Source: Euryodendron excelsum
Taxonomy: Eukaryota > Streptophyta > Magnoliopsida > Ericales > Pentaphylacaceae
Direction: 5' to 3'
Assembly (NCBI GenBank): GCA_033060915.1
Contig: CM065379.1
Span: 37,768,318 to 37,832,317, forward strand
DNA: 64,000 nt
This document shows, piece by piece, positions 1-10,756 of the stretch. Both the position numbers and the translations under genes were made by a program. The notes beneath the pieces are model-generated. The model made no database searches, was not told the DNA's origin, and was given only the letters and a program-made list of their open reading frames with translations. The first letter of the stretch is position 1. The number at the start of each line of letters is the position of its first letter.

Positions 1-135
1 ATTCAAACTGGTACAACAATTAGGAATTTATCAGAGTCAATTTATAAATATTAAATGGCATACAGTATTAAAAACAAAGCTTTAGGCACCTGTAAGGCTA
101 TAAGGTTGAAAGCCTCCTAAACCTTTCTTATTCCT

Positions 136-1282
136 CGAGACCTATTACTCCCACCCCCCCTGACACGGGGGTGGGTTGACGCGACGTCAAATTTTTTTTT
201 TTTGTCCGATTTTACCCTCAAGCTTTTATTAGTGCAAAATAATAGTGTAATATTTTTTTATGGTTAAACATGTATCGATTATTTTATTTTTATTTTATTT
301 TAATTAATTTAATTTTTTTAAATAAAAATAAAAAAATAGGGGTTACATCAGGCAAACATTTGTTATTTGTTACTTATTGTTTTATTTTTATTTTGTTTTG
401 ATTAATTTAAATTGTTTTAAAAAAAAAGCACAAAAAAAATATGAGTCTCATTAGTAAGAGGAATTATAAAAAATATAAAATTAGAGATTTTCTGTTCGAA
501 TAAGATTTTCTATTTAGATATGCCTCCTGCTATATACCTGAATTTATCACTAATCAAGCAAGATTTTATTATTTTTTATTTGTTGTTTTATTTTTATTTT
601 GTTTTGATTAATTTAATTTTTTTTTAAAATAGAAAAAGAACAAAAAAAATATAGATCACATCAGTGAGTGGGATTGTTAGGGAATATGAGATCAGAGATT
701 TTCTGTTCGAATATCTCTCCCTCTATACACCTGAATTTACCATTGATCAGGCAAGCATTTACTTAAATGTTTTCAAAAAAAAAATTTATGTTAATTAGTT
801 TTGCATTAAATTTTATAACTAGAGAGAAAATTAAAAAAATTAAAAAAATTTGATCAAAATTTCTTTGTTTTATAAAAATCGGGAGGCGGGAGTAAAAGAA
901 ATTATAAAATTTAATTACAAAAATTTTATTTATATAAGAATCCAGGAGGTGAGAGTAAAAAGAAATTAAAAAATTTTGATCAAAATTTTTTTTAATAAAA
1001 AATTGAGAGGTAAGAGTAAAAGAAATTATAAAATTTGATCATAAAAATTTTATTTATATAAAAATTCATGAGGTGAGAGTAAAAAGAAATTAAAAAATTT
1101 TGATCAAATTTTTTTTAATTAAAAACTAGAAGGTGGGAGTAAAAGAAAAAAAAATTATCAAAAAAATTGAACTAGATGGCAATATTAAAATAATAGAATG
1201 AGTCTATGGGCAAAATAGGAAAACAAAAAAATTTTAATTGTCAAATCAGAAGGGTGTGTTGTAGGGGGGTGGGAGTAGAGAT
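136..1282. mobile_element. MITE-like element with imperfect terminal inverted repeats
   Basis: The ends are imperfect inverted repeats. CTATTACTCCCACCCCCC starts near 142, and its near complement GGGGGGTGGGAGTAGAG lies at 1264-1280. A 12-bp direct repeat, TTTCTTATTCCT, flanks the element at 124-135 and 1283-1294. This fits a target-site duplication of the length Mutator-like elements make. The interior is very AT-rich and has no coding capacity. It includes two related copies of a 'Tatttgttgttttatttttatttt' type stretch and a tandem array at 883-1145. The class is an inference from the duplication length. A chance inverted repeat in low-complexity DNA is the alternative. Confidence 0.5.
883..1145. 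repeat. Tandem repeat, about 61 bp per unit
   Basis: A phrase of the form GGTGAGAGTAAAAGAAATTA recurs near 888, 947, 1009, 1071 and 1131. Alternate units are more alike than neighbours, so the true unit may be a dimer of about 122 bp. It lies inside the MITE-like element and has no coding content. Confidence 0.6.
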
Positions 1283-1443
1283 TTTCTTATTCCTCCTCTT
1301 TCCCCCAACATCTAGCTAGGTCATTATAGACCAACCTCATTTTTTTTCTTTCTTGTTTTTTGGAATTTTCACCATTATAGTGATGGGATGGTTGATAATT
1401 AATAGAAATTTAAACATTTACATACTTTGTCACAAAATATACG

Positions 1444-1463
1444 TATATATATATATATATATA
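1444..1463. repeat. (TA)n microsatellite upstream of the RALF gene
   Basis: A run of alternating T and A of about 20 bases, 330 bp before the RALF start codon. The DNA between 1295 and 1660 otherwise shows nothing recognisable. Confidence 0.7.
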
Positions 1464-1661
1464 TCTACATAGATTAAAAAAAAATGGAGTGGGCACCCAA
1501 AAACTCTGTTCCCACACCATTGAGCGACCAAGACCACCATTTTTCTTTTTTATAAAACAAATATATACATACAGATATACATTATAATTCATAATAAATA
1601 AATTGAGTGGCAATTATGTGAATAACAAGTAAAACACGGTCACTTAGACATTCTCCACTAC

Positions 1662-1669
1662 TTATAATA
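1662..1669 (+). promoter_or_regulatory. Possible TATA box of the RALF gene
   Basis: TTATAATA lies about 134 bp before the first in-frame ATG. It is followed by a purine-rich stretch (1690-1795) that looks like a plant 5' untranslated leader. This is motif and position only, and AT-rich DNA makes such matches common. Confidence 0.3.
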
Positions 1670-1795
1670 CACAACTTGGCCTCTGGCTGCCTTGTCCTCA
1701 ACCCAAGAGAGAAACGCGCGCACACAGCACAGCGCGGAGAAGACAGAGAAAGAGGAACTAAGAAAGGAGAAATCAAGAGAGAGAAAGAGGGAACA

Positions 1796-2209
1796 ATGAG
1801 CTTCTTCAGGTCTTGTCAAGCCTCACGCAGAACAATGGCTACTTCTTCAGGTCACTGCAAGATCTTTGAACTCTGCTTCATCGCCACTCTGATCATATTC
1901 TCGTTATCGTCGTCACGCGCCGTCGCTGCCAGTGGGGACCACGAACATCATCTGGTGGGCTGGATACCCACGAGATCCGGCTGCCGGAGGACCATCGCCG
2001 AGTGCCTCGCCGGCGACGAGGAGTTCGAGCTCGACTCCGAGGTCAGCAGGCGCATCCTAGCCACCTCCCGCTACATCAGCTACGGTGCGCTGCAGAGGAA
2101 CAGCGTCCCCTGCTCCCGACGTGGCGCCTCCTACTACAATTGCCGCCCCGGTGGACAGGCCAATCCGTACTCCCGTGGGTGCAGTGCCATTACCCGCTGC
2201 AGGAGTTAG
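1796..2209 (+). CDS. RALF-family peptide hormone precursor (RALF33/RALF23-like)
   Basis: This intronless gene encodes a 137-residue secreted precursor. Rapid alkalinization factors are released into the apoplast and bind FERONIA-type receptor kinases. In order, the protein shows a hydrophobic signal segment (about residues 24-43), an acidic pro-region (ECLAGDEEFELDSE), the subtilase (S1P) cleavage motif RRIL at 85-88, and a 49-residue mature peptide. The mature peptide has the receptor-binding motif YISY, four cysteines at mature positions 18, 28, 41 and 47, and the typical tail NPYSRGCSAITRCRS. These features mark the S1P-processed class like Arabidopsis RALF23/33. The start is uncertain. 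ATG at 1796 has A at -3, but ATG at 1835 (124 residues) has A at -3 and G at +4 and puts the signal peptide near the N terminus. An upstream in-frame ATG at 1676 lies in the likely leader. No function-breaking change is visible. Confidence 0.95.
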   Translation: MSFFRSCQASRRTMATSSGHCKIFELCFIATLIIFSLSSSRAVAASGDHEHHLVGWIPTRSGCRRTIAECLAGDEEFELDSEVSRRILATSRYISYGALQRNSVPCSRRGASYYNCRPGGQANPYSRGCSAITRCRS

Positions 2210-5200
2210 TTTTCCTTCATTTTGAATGTTTCTTATGAGATGGGATTGTTTGTTATACAAATGAAGATATTGTTTTTATAAATTTTATATTTTGTATTGT
2301 CTTTGTATAAGATCATTACTTTATTATTCTTTTGCCATACTTTTACCTCTGAATCTCTGATTCATGCATATTAGTCTACTTGGTTTGAATTTTCTGGGTT
2401 TGTGTTTGTTTGGCAAGAAATCAACATTTTCCCTGTGGGTTTGTGATTTAAAGTTTTGGTATTAGTTTTGTATCATAATCAATCAAGATTTTGTCTTTTG
2501 GGTTTCTCATTTTTCATGAAATAATTGGCCCGTTGGTATATAATTCTTCTCTAATTTGCCTTTTGGTTTGTTTGACAAGAAATCAACATTTTTCAGTAAT
2601 TTAGATAACCAGTATAATTCTCTATTTATTATTTTTTTGGCATTTTTTGTTTTGGCTCCTTTTCAATTATTATCCTCGAATTTTTTTTAAAAAAAAATTA
2701 TTTGAGTCTCAAAACTTTCATGACTCTCAAAACTTTCATGACTATGTCAATGAATCAGGCCCAGTAACAAAGGTGAGAAAAAACCATCCTATTATGTTAT
2801 GTGCTTTCTACTCAAGCTAATTTTATGTGAACTAAGAAAAAATAATCTAAATTAGAGAAATATAGAGTAAAAATCGCTAGCAGTTTCAGATGAAGTTCAG
2901 TTTGAGGAATAAAAGATGATACAAGTTAATAGATGATGTGTTGGAGTAGATTTTCTCACCTCTATTAATGGGTTGGTCAACATGTCTTAAAATGAAAATT
3001 CAACAACTTAATTAGTAAAATTTTATATTTGAGGATGACATTGAAAATTCAAGTAAAGTATGAGGGTCAAAATAATAATTTACCCATTTTTAAAACATAA
3101 TTTTTGAGATAGGGATTATTATTATTTTGTAAATGGCTTCATTCATTCGAGGATGATGAATATTACATAGAAATTACTATGTGAAAAGCAAAAGCCCCAT
3201 TCAAATTCAAGAGCACATTCAAAGATGCCTCTGTTAGTGTCTTTTTCACTTTTTTCTTTTTTTCTTTTTTGAAAATCAAATAAAAGAAAAACATCTATTT
3301 TCTCTTAATATTTTCCTCCCCTTTCTTCCTCACTTCCTTTCTATTTTCATGAGTATCAAACACACCCTAAATCTCTCGAGGCAAGAAAGTCATCTTGCAA
3401 CAACTGATAGACAACATTTTTTTGTTTTAAAGAGAGTTTATGATTTGAGAAGGTAATGTAGTAAATTGTTCATTGTTTGCAAATGAAGAGTGATTTGAGA
3501 ACCACTTAGTGGTTAGTTCATTAGGTAAAAATTTAAATTTTTTCGAATACTTGGGCTCCTATCTTTATAGCTACTTAGTGGGGTCAACCCTACTCTTTAA
3601 AGTTCAGAGCACGCAATGAGGCCTAAACTTTTGGCACGACATAGGTGCAGGGAGTACTCTTGCAATTGGATGTGTGGTGCTGAGGGAGCAATGCTCTTTA
3701 ATAGATGTGTAAAGTAACATATCTGCATATTTTTATAAATAAATAAAAAACAGTGATTTGAGAAGTAAAATTTGTGTTTAAGCGACAAAAGTAGAGGTAA
3801 GGAGACTAATAAAACCATGTTTGGCGTAGTTTTTTTTTTTAAAAAAAAATGTTTTTTGAAAATTGTGAAAATTTTGAAAACTTATACTGTGTTTTGAACC
3901 GAAATTTATCAAGGAAAAAACAAAGAAAAAAAAAGGTGAGGCAAAAAGATAACAAAATAAAAGAATATTTTTGTTTTTTTTTTTACATTTTTCTTCACCA
4001 AATTCTTGATCCATACACAACCTTAATGTTCAGTCATTTTAGTATTCCTAACTTGAAAGCAAAAAAACAAAAAACGTTGGTGTATCTTGTAAATTTTCTT
4101 TTAACTTAAATTTCTTTAAACAATTTCTAAAAACAACAAACAAAACAAGTTTTTCTACATTGTTTTCTGTAGCTCTAAGAAAAGAAATTATTTTCAACGT
4201 CTCTGCTAAACACAAATGTGCAGAGAATTTGTTGTAAGAGCATTTGAAGGCTAGAAAAACAAAATTTTCGGTGACTTTTATATCCAGGAAACATTATATT
4301 TTGGAGTTTCACTAGAAACACTTGCATTTTCACCTAATCATTTGAAATCCACTCGTAATAGGTCCTTATCCCTATTTGTTAATATCTAAAAGGTAAGTTA
4401 TCAAATATAAATTGGGCATCTTAATCCTTAGATACACAAATACAAATCCATTCATTTCGAATTCATGACAACCTTGTTTTTGGTTTCTTTTACATTGATT
4501 TCTAGACAATCAAGGGGGCATTAGTCTGTCAAGTTGCTAACTTTCCATCCCAGAAAGGAAGAGAGAAGAACTTTCGGGATTTGGATTCTCTCCATTACAT
4601 AATGTGAAATGAAGATCTCTATTTCATTGATTGAGGTGTTAACGCATTAACTAATATAAAAAATAAAGAGTTCAGATTAATTGACTTAAACTTTATTTAA
4701 AAAATAAAAGATTTTATAGTTATATATAAGAAAATAAATTTTAATACAAAACAAAGTAGTTTCAGTAAGACATGTGATAAGATTACATTTAATATATTAA
4801 TTATAAAATGGAGATTTCCATTCCAAATCATGAAATTAAGATAATCTAAATCCGAACTTTGAAATTCTAGATTATTTGCATTGTAGGACATTGACTACAA
4901 AAATAAAGTGGGCTGCATCTGATCCCTCCCATCACACCACAGGAGCTATAAAATCACAATCATGGTAGCTGGAATGGGACTTTTGGTTGGACCTGGGCTT
5001 TCTTTCATTTGAATGGGGGAAGTCCCATTGAAGAGCTTTCACATGCAGTGCATGATTGAATTGTTTGAAGCCATTGCTAAGATCATGAATCTCAGAATCA
5101 TTGTGCAAGTCCCTTATTAATTTCTTTACATGGGTTGTTAATAGTAGGTCCATCAAACCCGAGCACAAATCAAATCAATACACAAAACTATGGTCCCCTT

Positions 5201-5366
5201 TGCCTCACTCAAAAATTTATATGAATTCATGGGTCTTCACAGAATCCACCTTTCAATTGTCTCATGAATACCTTCCTTCCTTGAATAAATTGCCATAGTG
5301 GTGGCTCGCTAGTGGGCATAGTGGTGGCTCACTAGTGGGCTCGAGGTCTCAGTTTTATTGGAGGAT
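2210..5366. other. Intergenic DNA after the RALF gene
   Basis: The first 150 bp hold plausible polyadenylation sequence (TATAAATTTTATATTTTG near 2277) for RALF. The rest is AT-rich with many homopolymer runs and in-frame stops. Apart from a MITE-like stretch at 3815-4215, I recognise no gene. The short open frames near 3.6-4.1 kb and 4.9-5.3 kb have no family resemblance and are probably chance. Confidence 0.6.
3815..4215. mobile_element. Possible MITE with short inverted ends
   Basis: The left end reads ATGTTTGGCGTAG. The right end, on the opposite strand, reads GTGTTTAGCAGAG, so the two ends share an imperfect inverted repeat about 400 bp apart. The interior is A/T homopolymer-rich and non-coding. 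I found no clear target-site duplication, so this rests on the end similarity only. Confidence 0.3.
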
Positions 5367-5376
5367 CCCATTGGCG

Positions 5377-5401
5377 TGCATCCGGTAGGAATTAAACCTA
5401 T

Positions 5402-5434
<33 letters not shown>

Positions 5435-5450
5435 ATTTAGTTATGGATGC
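5377..5450 (-). tRNA. trnI-CAU: Plastid-derived trnI-CAU copy (nuclear, probably non-functional)
   Basis: Read on the minus strand, the 74 bases run from GCATCCATAACTAAATGG to ...CTACCGGATGCA and match the plastid tRNA-Ile(CAU) gene as I know it. The acceptor stem GCATCC/GGATGC is intact and the anticodon CAT sits in a CCAACTCATAATTGG arm. The T-loop reads GGTTTAATTCC where plastid copies have GGTTCAATTCC, so the near-invariant C of TTC is lost. Downstream bases (CGCCAATGGGATCCTCC) also resemble plastid sequence next to this gene. A plastid-to-nucleus transfer (NUPT) is inferred. Only about 100 bp look plastid. Confidence 0.8.
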
Positions 5451-5460
5451 TTGGCGGGAT

Positions 5461-7583
5461 CTTTGTACATAGTGAATAACCAAATTCCAATTGAAATGAA
5501 ATCTTTAGGATAAATCAATGCAATTTAGAAAAGAATCAATGAAAGGGCATCAATTCAAATCCTAGATTTTCGAATTGAGAGAGATCAAGCATTCTCATTA
5601 TTCCTTAGATTCATGGACCCAATTCAATTTAGTGGGATCTTTCATTCTCGTTTTTTTCCTTCAAGAATGTTTTATAAAATTCTTTGACCCCCGAATTTGA
5701 AGATCATAATTCATGCAATTCATCAAGTTTACAAATTCTTGTAGATGATTATCTTGCACGAGTACGAGAGTGTACTCAATCAGAAGTCTAATCAATCAGA
5801 AGTCTAAAGGCCCTACAGCAAAAGTATACGTATCTTCTCTTCATTTATAATAGTTTTGCACTCTGCAACTCCCTCTTCTGTTTGGTTGCACTACTCAATA
5901 CCAAAATATTTTAGTAAAACATGAACATCTTAACTAATATAAGCACATATCTAAACAAGACTTAAAAAGGAAATACCCTTATACAATACCTGCCCAACAC
6001 AAGTTTTAATAAAAATTTATCAGAAAAGAAATAATCAACTAGAGCATAACATAAGCAAGGCCCGTTATAGTCCAAAATTTTTCAACAGAAACCCAAAATT
6101 ATACAAAACCGAATTGCCTCTCTTCTGTATCGAAATTGGTTCAATAAGTGTCATATTGGACTGTAGGGGCCAGTATAACACGAAATTGATAGTAATGTTT
6201 GGAAAATAAAACAAATCAAAGCATATAGCCCCATGCAAACATAATGTAACAACAAAGACTGCACAAAATTGCTGCTTATTTTTATTGAGTTAACCAATTC
6301 TATAGCCTGTTGGCTTTTGTGAAAGGAAAATATTATTCTTTCGAAAAAATTGTATAAAAAATTCTACAAGAATAATGTGACTGTGGCATTTTTATAAATA
6401 AGAACCACAATTATTTTCGTTTTCTAATAAATAACTCTCATTCAACTATATCATTATAATGATAAACTATGCATAAATTTTTTTATTTATATAGCATTAC
6501 CCCTTTACGAAATATGTGGAATAATTTCATGGGTGCTTGGAGATCCATCGTCTTCAGCTAGTCAACCCCAAGCATTAATACCTAGGGAATTGCTGAAACC
6601 AGTTAGCCAGACCAGGCTTCATGGTTAGTGGTTCCAATGTTTAAATGTGAAGCTCTTCTTCTGTAGCTCTGTTCATAACTCTCCTAGAAGATTGTTTGAA
6701 TCCCACATGCCCAGCAAATTGGAAGGTCCAAAACCAAAATTAAAGTTATCATGCATAGGATATTGCAGTTGACAACCCTCTCCTAAAATTGGTAAAATAA
6801 ATAAATAAAATATTGCAGATCGAGAAAATTCAAATTAACAGGAGTATTGGAAGAATTTCTTTAGAGTTTTTATTATTTGAAAACATGCTCAGAGTCATAG
6901 ATTTGTAAGTTTAGGATAAAATTAGAACATGCTTAACATGTATTCAGGGGAGGATGAGGGTTTTTTAGCACCAGTCTGTGTGTCCAAGATGGTAGATTTT
7001 GACAGAGTTCAGTTGTATTCCTTTCCCCGGCCTGAGAGAGAACTTTTATGGAAAAAATTATGTATGGGACCTAATTTTAACTTATATCTACTTCTATTCG
7101 CTTTCTCACTAATAATGAAGTTGTGAATGAGTCAAGTCAAGTTGAGTAATCAGGGAAGGATCCAGAATATTTGTTCACTGGAGATAAAATTTATCTAGAA
7201 TCGTACACAAAATTTTTTTTAATTGACAATATAGTTTTTTAAAAAAAATAAAGGGATAATTATGTTAAAAATGCCGAAAAAGAGACACTACCTACATACA
7301 AAAGTTGAAAACAAAAATCTTATCAAAAAACCTTAATCCAAATTTGACTCGTTAAAGTTCAAAATTTCTAGAAGAAATTTTAAAATTTTAGATAACCAAA
7401 AGTCTACGGATACATATAATGAATGGTTAATTGAAATTGTGTTGTTTATTTAGTCAAATAATGAAGAGTTAATGAGATACGTATATTTTCTGCTACAGAT
7501 TTAGTGATATTCAATGGGGGCAAATATAGGTATTATTAAATTCAAAGGGAGACAAATGTAAGTTTTTAAAATTCAGTGGGAAC
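5461..7583. other. Intergenic DNA, nothing recognised
   Basis: AT-rich sequence with scattered homopolymers. Open frames are short, lack family resemblance and are interrupted. No RNA gene or clear transposon end was seen. Confidence 0.5.
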
Positions 7584-7588
7584 ACAAC

Positions 7589-8180
7589 TGTGGGGTAAAT
7601 ACACAGGGCCCAATCCATCTAGTTATGCCCAATTAACATAAATTGAAACTGGGTTGCCAGGCAGCCCAAATTCAGCACTAAAGAACGGTTCGGCCCAAGC
7701 TGCTGACCTTGGCCAAAATCGCAAAAGGTGAGCCAAAACCGCTAATGGTCTCAGAGCATTAAATGCGGAGTTGACCTGCATTAAATACATCAGTGGCTCC
7801 CCACGGGACGTCGACCTGCACAACCAATCAGCCGAATTCTTCAGCGACGGTAAGGCAAACCCTGCACACGGTCAATCGGCGGCATATGATGATGCCTACC
7901 CAGCAGACCATGATGACCTGCTGGTAGGCTAGGAGCAAAACACTCCATCGATCGCATTATAAATACCCAAACCCTCAAGAGTCAGATATGGACAATTAAC
8001 TCCAAGTATATACAACTTTCATTCATTCAACTCTTGATTAAGCTTGCTAACTTAATCATCGGAGTGTTATCGGCCCAACAAAGGTCGACCCATTTTAACT
8101 TCTATTTCTTACAGAAAATTTGAACTCATCAATATTGGCTTGAGTGATCGGTCAGGCCTTCTTGAAAAATCTCACTTACA
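7589..8180 (+). mobile_element. Solo LTR (592 bp) with target-site duplication ACAAC
   Basis: The segment begins TGTGGGG and ends CTTACA (TG..CA ends, TGT/ACA inverted). It is flanked on both sides by ACAAC (7584-7588 and 8181-8185). It contains a TATA box (ATTATAAATAC near 7955) followed by leader-like sequence, as expected for a retrotransposon LTR. It is distinctly more GC-rich than its flanks. No internal retroviral genes adjoin, so it is most likely the product of recombination between two LTRs. The TATA orientation puts its transcription on the + strand. The superfamily is not proven. Confidence 0.75.
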
Positions 8181-8185
8181 ACAAC

Positions 8186-8974
8186 ATATATTTATCCTAA
8201 GACCAAATAAATACACATAATGTTTTTTTTAAAAACAATGAAAGTAGCTAATTTAGTGGGGGAACCTTCTTTGGTCTGCCCTTGTGAGTAGTGGCAGTGA
8301 GTTGTTCAAAAAATGTCTTGAAAATTTAGTGAGTTTCAAAATAAGTTCAAGATTGACTTGTTTTTCTTTTGAGCCAAGATCAAATAATTTAATTTTTTAT
8401 ACAATTCTAAAGTGCATATAAATTTATCAAGTCGAATACAAGCTAAGAAAATTAGTGAGTTTCAAAATATGTTATTAGTTAGTTTCAAAATATGTTCAAA
8501 CTTCGAGTTAATCTCCAATGAGTTTCTAATAACCAAAACACAAGTTAAGCTCAAGTATCTTACTTCATGTTAGTAATGCTACAAATCTAATGAGTTATTT
8601 TCTTTCTTTTCTTTTGGTTATGTGGTCAAAGTGTCCGGACCAGTTTATGTACACCTTGAATAATTCTTTTCCTAGTTTGGCTAAAGGCACGTCATCCGTA
8701 ATAGGACTTAGTGGCGGACCGACGCCTATTTGACATGAGTCAGCCGTCTCTACTAAATTTTGAAAAAAGAAAAAAAAAATTTAATCTGAGCCAGTTAAAA
8801 ATGGACTTTGCTCAATCAAATCCAATACTCATTTCAATTTTTTTTTTTAGCCCAACACAAACTCATACCCATCTAAAATACACAAAAACAACATAAGTCC
8901 TAAAAATATTTCGCTCAATAATTAGTTGAGACAAAAGGAATATTGTCTACTCATTAGAATATTCGTTTGTAAAG
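8186..8974. other. Intergenic DNA between solo LTR and hAT remnant
   Basis: AT-rich, with homopolymer runs and no supported coding region. Possibly part of old transposon debris, since the hAT fragment follows directly. Confidence 0.4.
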
Positions 8975-9083
8975 TTGGCACTGATTTTACCTGTTCCAAA
9001 CTTACAACTGTATTGGTTGAGAGAGCTTTTTCTGTAATAAATATTATTAAGACTTCACTACGTAATCGCATAAGAGATGAGTG
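8975..9083 (+). pseudogene. Fragment of hAT transposase C-terminal domain
   Basis: With one frame change the translation reads LALILPV followed by VLVERAFSVINIIKTSLRNRIRDE and a stop. This is the conserved dimerisation block of hAT transposases; the intact form in related copies reads ..TTERSFSAMNIVKTRLRN... Only about 35 residues remain, with a frameshift and no terminal repeats, so this is a dead relic. It differs from the two hAT copies in the ClpR3 intron and is older or from another subfamily. Confidence 0.7.
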
Positions 9084-9503
9084 AACAAAAGCGGCTCAAG
9101 TGTAAAGTCATCAAAATAATCGCTTTAGATTTTCAATTGTTTAAGGTCCCTAAATTTTAAAAACCCTACTTATAATAGTTAAAATTTTGTATAATTTTGA
9201 GATATTTTTTTGAAAAAAAAACTCAATCTAAATAAGAAAAAGACCCACAAGTTAAAAAAAAATGATCTCAATCTAAATAAAAAAAGACACATAAGAAAAG
9301 AAAGAAAATGCCTACTTCAAATTTTAAAAAAAAAACATAAGAAAAAAAAGATCCCAAATTAACCAGTCTAATTAACTTGAAAAAACTATTTAAAATAACA
9401 TATAATTAAATACACTTTTATCAATATAAAGAAGATCAAAGGTCTAACCTATATAACTCTCTACCCCTCTAACGTATAGATATTTAGAAGTTTAAACCCT
9501 CAC

Positions 9504-9505
<2 letters not shown>

Positions 9506-9538
<33 letters not shown>
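9506..9538. repeat. (CT)n microsatellite
   Basis: About 33 bases of uninterrupted CT dinucleotides in otherwise featureless DNA 1.2 kb upstream of ClpR3. Confidence 0.9.
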
Positions 9539-9541
<3 letters not shown>

Positions 9542-10078
9542 GATAAAAGTTTCAACCTAAAAAATAAATTAGTAAATTTTACCGATATCATCATTAAACG
9601 ACTTGTTAATGTAATATTTTTGTACTTTTATATAGATCGATATTTTTTTAATTTTTTTTTTGAAAAAAATGTAGTTTTTTTTATTGTTTTGTGGGTCTAT
9701 AAGTAGCTGTTACAGTAAAACTAAAAAATAAATTATTTATTTTGTTGGCTAAATTATCAATTTTGTATTATGCTGATCAAATCATTTAGTGAATATTGCA
9801 CTAAAAACCAATGTTTGTTGGATGGTTAAATTCACTGTAATTTAATGAATATTCCATTGGAAAGAAAGAAAAATAAATTAATTAATAATTTTCATCTAAA
9901 AAATCAAATTTTAAATAAAAAATTTACACTAGTATTAAAAATGTAGAAAGCCTCATTTAAAATTTTTATTTTATGAGTATTTTTTGCCTCTACTAAAAAA
10001 AAAATCTTAAGTCTTCCACTGTCAGGACTAGAGAATTCATAAGAGATAAGTTTAATCCCAATGCATTGTCAAGGCTTA

Positions 10079-10480
10079 CAGGTGTCAAATGGATCGGGGA
10101 TCGAGTTGGGCTGGCGCGGCGCGGCACACCACGTCATCAGCACAGCATGACCATCAAGTGGATCAGGTTGGGCTTAGTATTGAGAGGCACGGGCACGAGC
10201 ATGAACACGGCACGAGCATAGCTAACGGCTAGCTTTTTAAAAGTACCCATAAATGTCACAATTACTGCTCTTAACAACTATACAATGGCTAGTTTAAAGG
10301 GCAAATGTGTAATTTAACTAAAACTGTCAAAATTACCTCTCTCAGCAACTATATAACAGCTAGTTTGAGGGATAATTTTAAAATTTAACTTATTCAATTT
10401 TTCTATAAATGCTCACTGTCACTTCATTTATTTCTCATAAAATTATTCTCTCTCTCTACAATTACAAACTACTCATCTTC
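10079..10480 (+). mobile_element. Probable 5' end of an Ac/Tip-like hAT element
   Basis: CAGGTGTCAAATGGATCGGG at 10079 resembles the terminal repeat and subterminal region of plant Ac-like hAT elements. It is followed by a GC-rich block with repeated GGCACG/GCACGAGCA motifs (10115-10215), then two near copies of a CAACTATA(C/T)AA..GCTAG phrase near 10275 and 10350. No transposase follows before ClpR3 begins, so only a truncated end would remain. The assignment rests on remembered family style and no right end was found. Confidence 0.4.
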
Positions 10481-10574
10481 TTTTTATATTATTTACAATT
10501 AACTATTTTTTTATAACATTACTTTAAGTCAAGTCAACCAATCTGTAAATTCAGTTGAGCTATTATTGTTAATT

Positions 10575-10586
10575 ATATTTATATAC
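10575..10586 (+). promoter_or_regulatory. Possible TATA region of ClpR3
   Basis: TATATTTATATAC lies about 175 bp before the ClpR3 start codon. It is the best TATA-like match in the proximal upstream region. Many plant plastid-protein genes lack a TATA box, so this is weak. Confidence 0.25.
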
Positions 10587-10756
10587 ATGGCCTTATGCCT
10601 CTAAAAAAGCAAGACCCAACATCAAAATTGGGCCATCAGGGTCGCATCCGCACCGACCCATCCGTTGCAAATCTGATTTTACTTGCCATCCAAATTCCAG
10701 ACAATTTCTCTGTGCCTTCTCTCCACCGAAACCAGAATTGAGAAGTCACCAGAAAA

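Noticed and set aside
1676..1795. N-terminal extension of the RALF precursor from ATG 1676
   Set aside because: The 40 added residues are encoded by purine-rich leader-like sequence and would precede the signal peptide. Related RALF precursors lack them.
2002..2260. Overlapping frames on both strands in the RALF gene
   Set aside because: They lie inside the RALF coding region in other frames and have no family resemblance.
7623..7823. 66-codon minus-strand frame
   Set aside because: It lies inside the solo LTR defined by its ends and target-site duplication.
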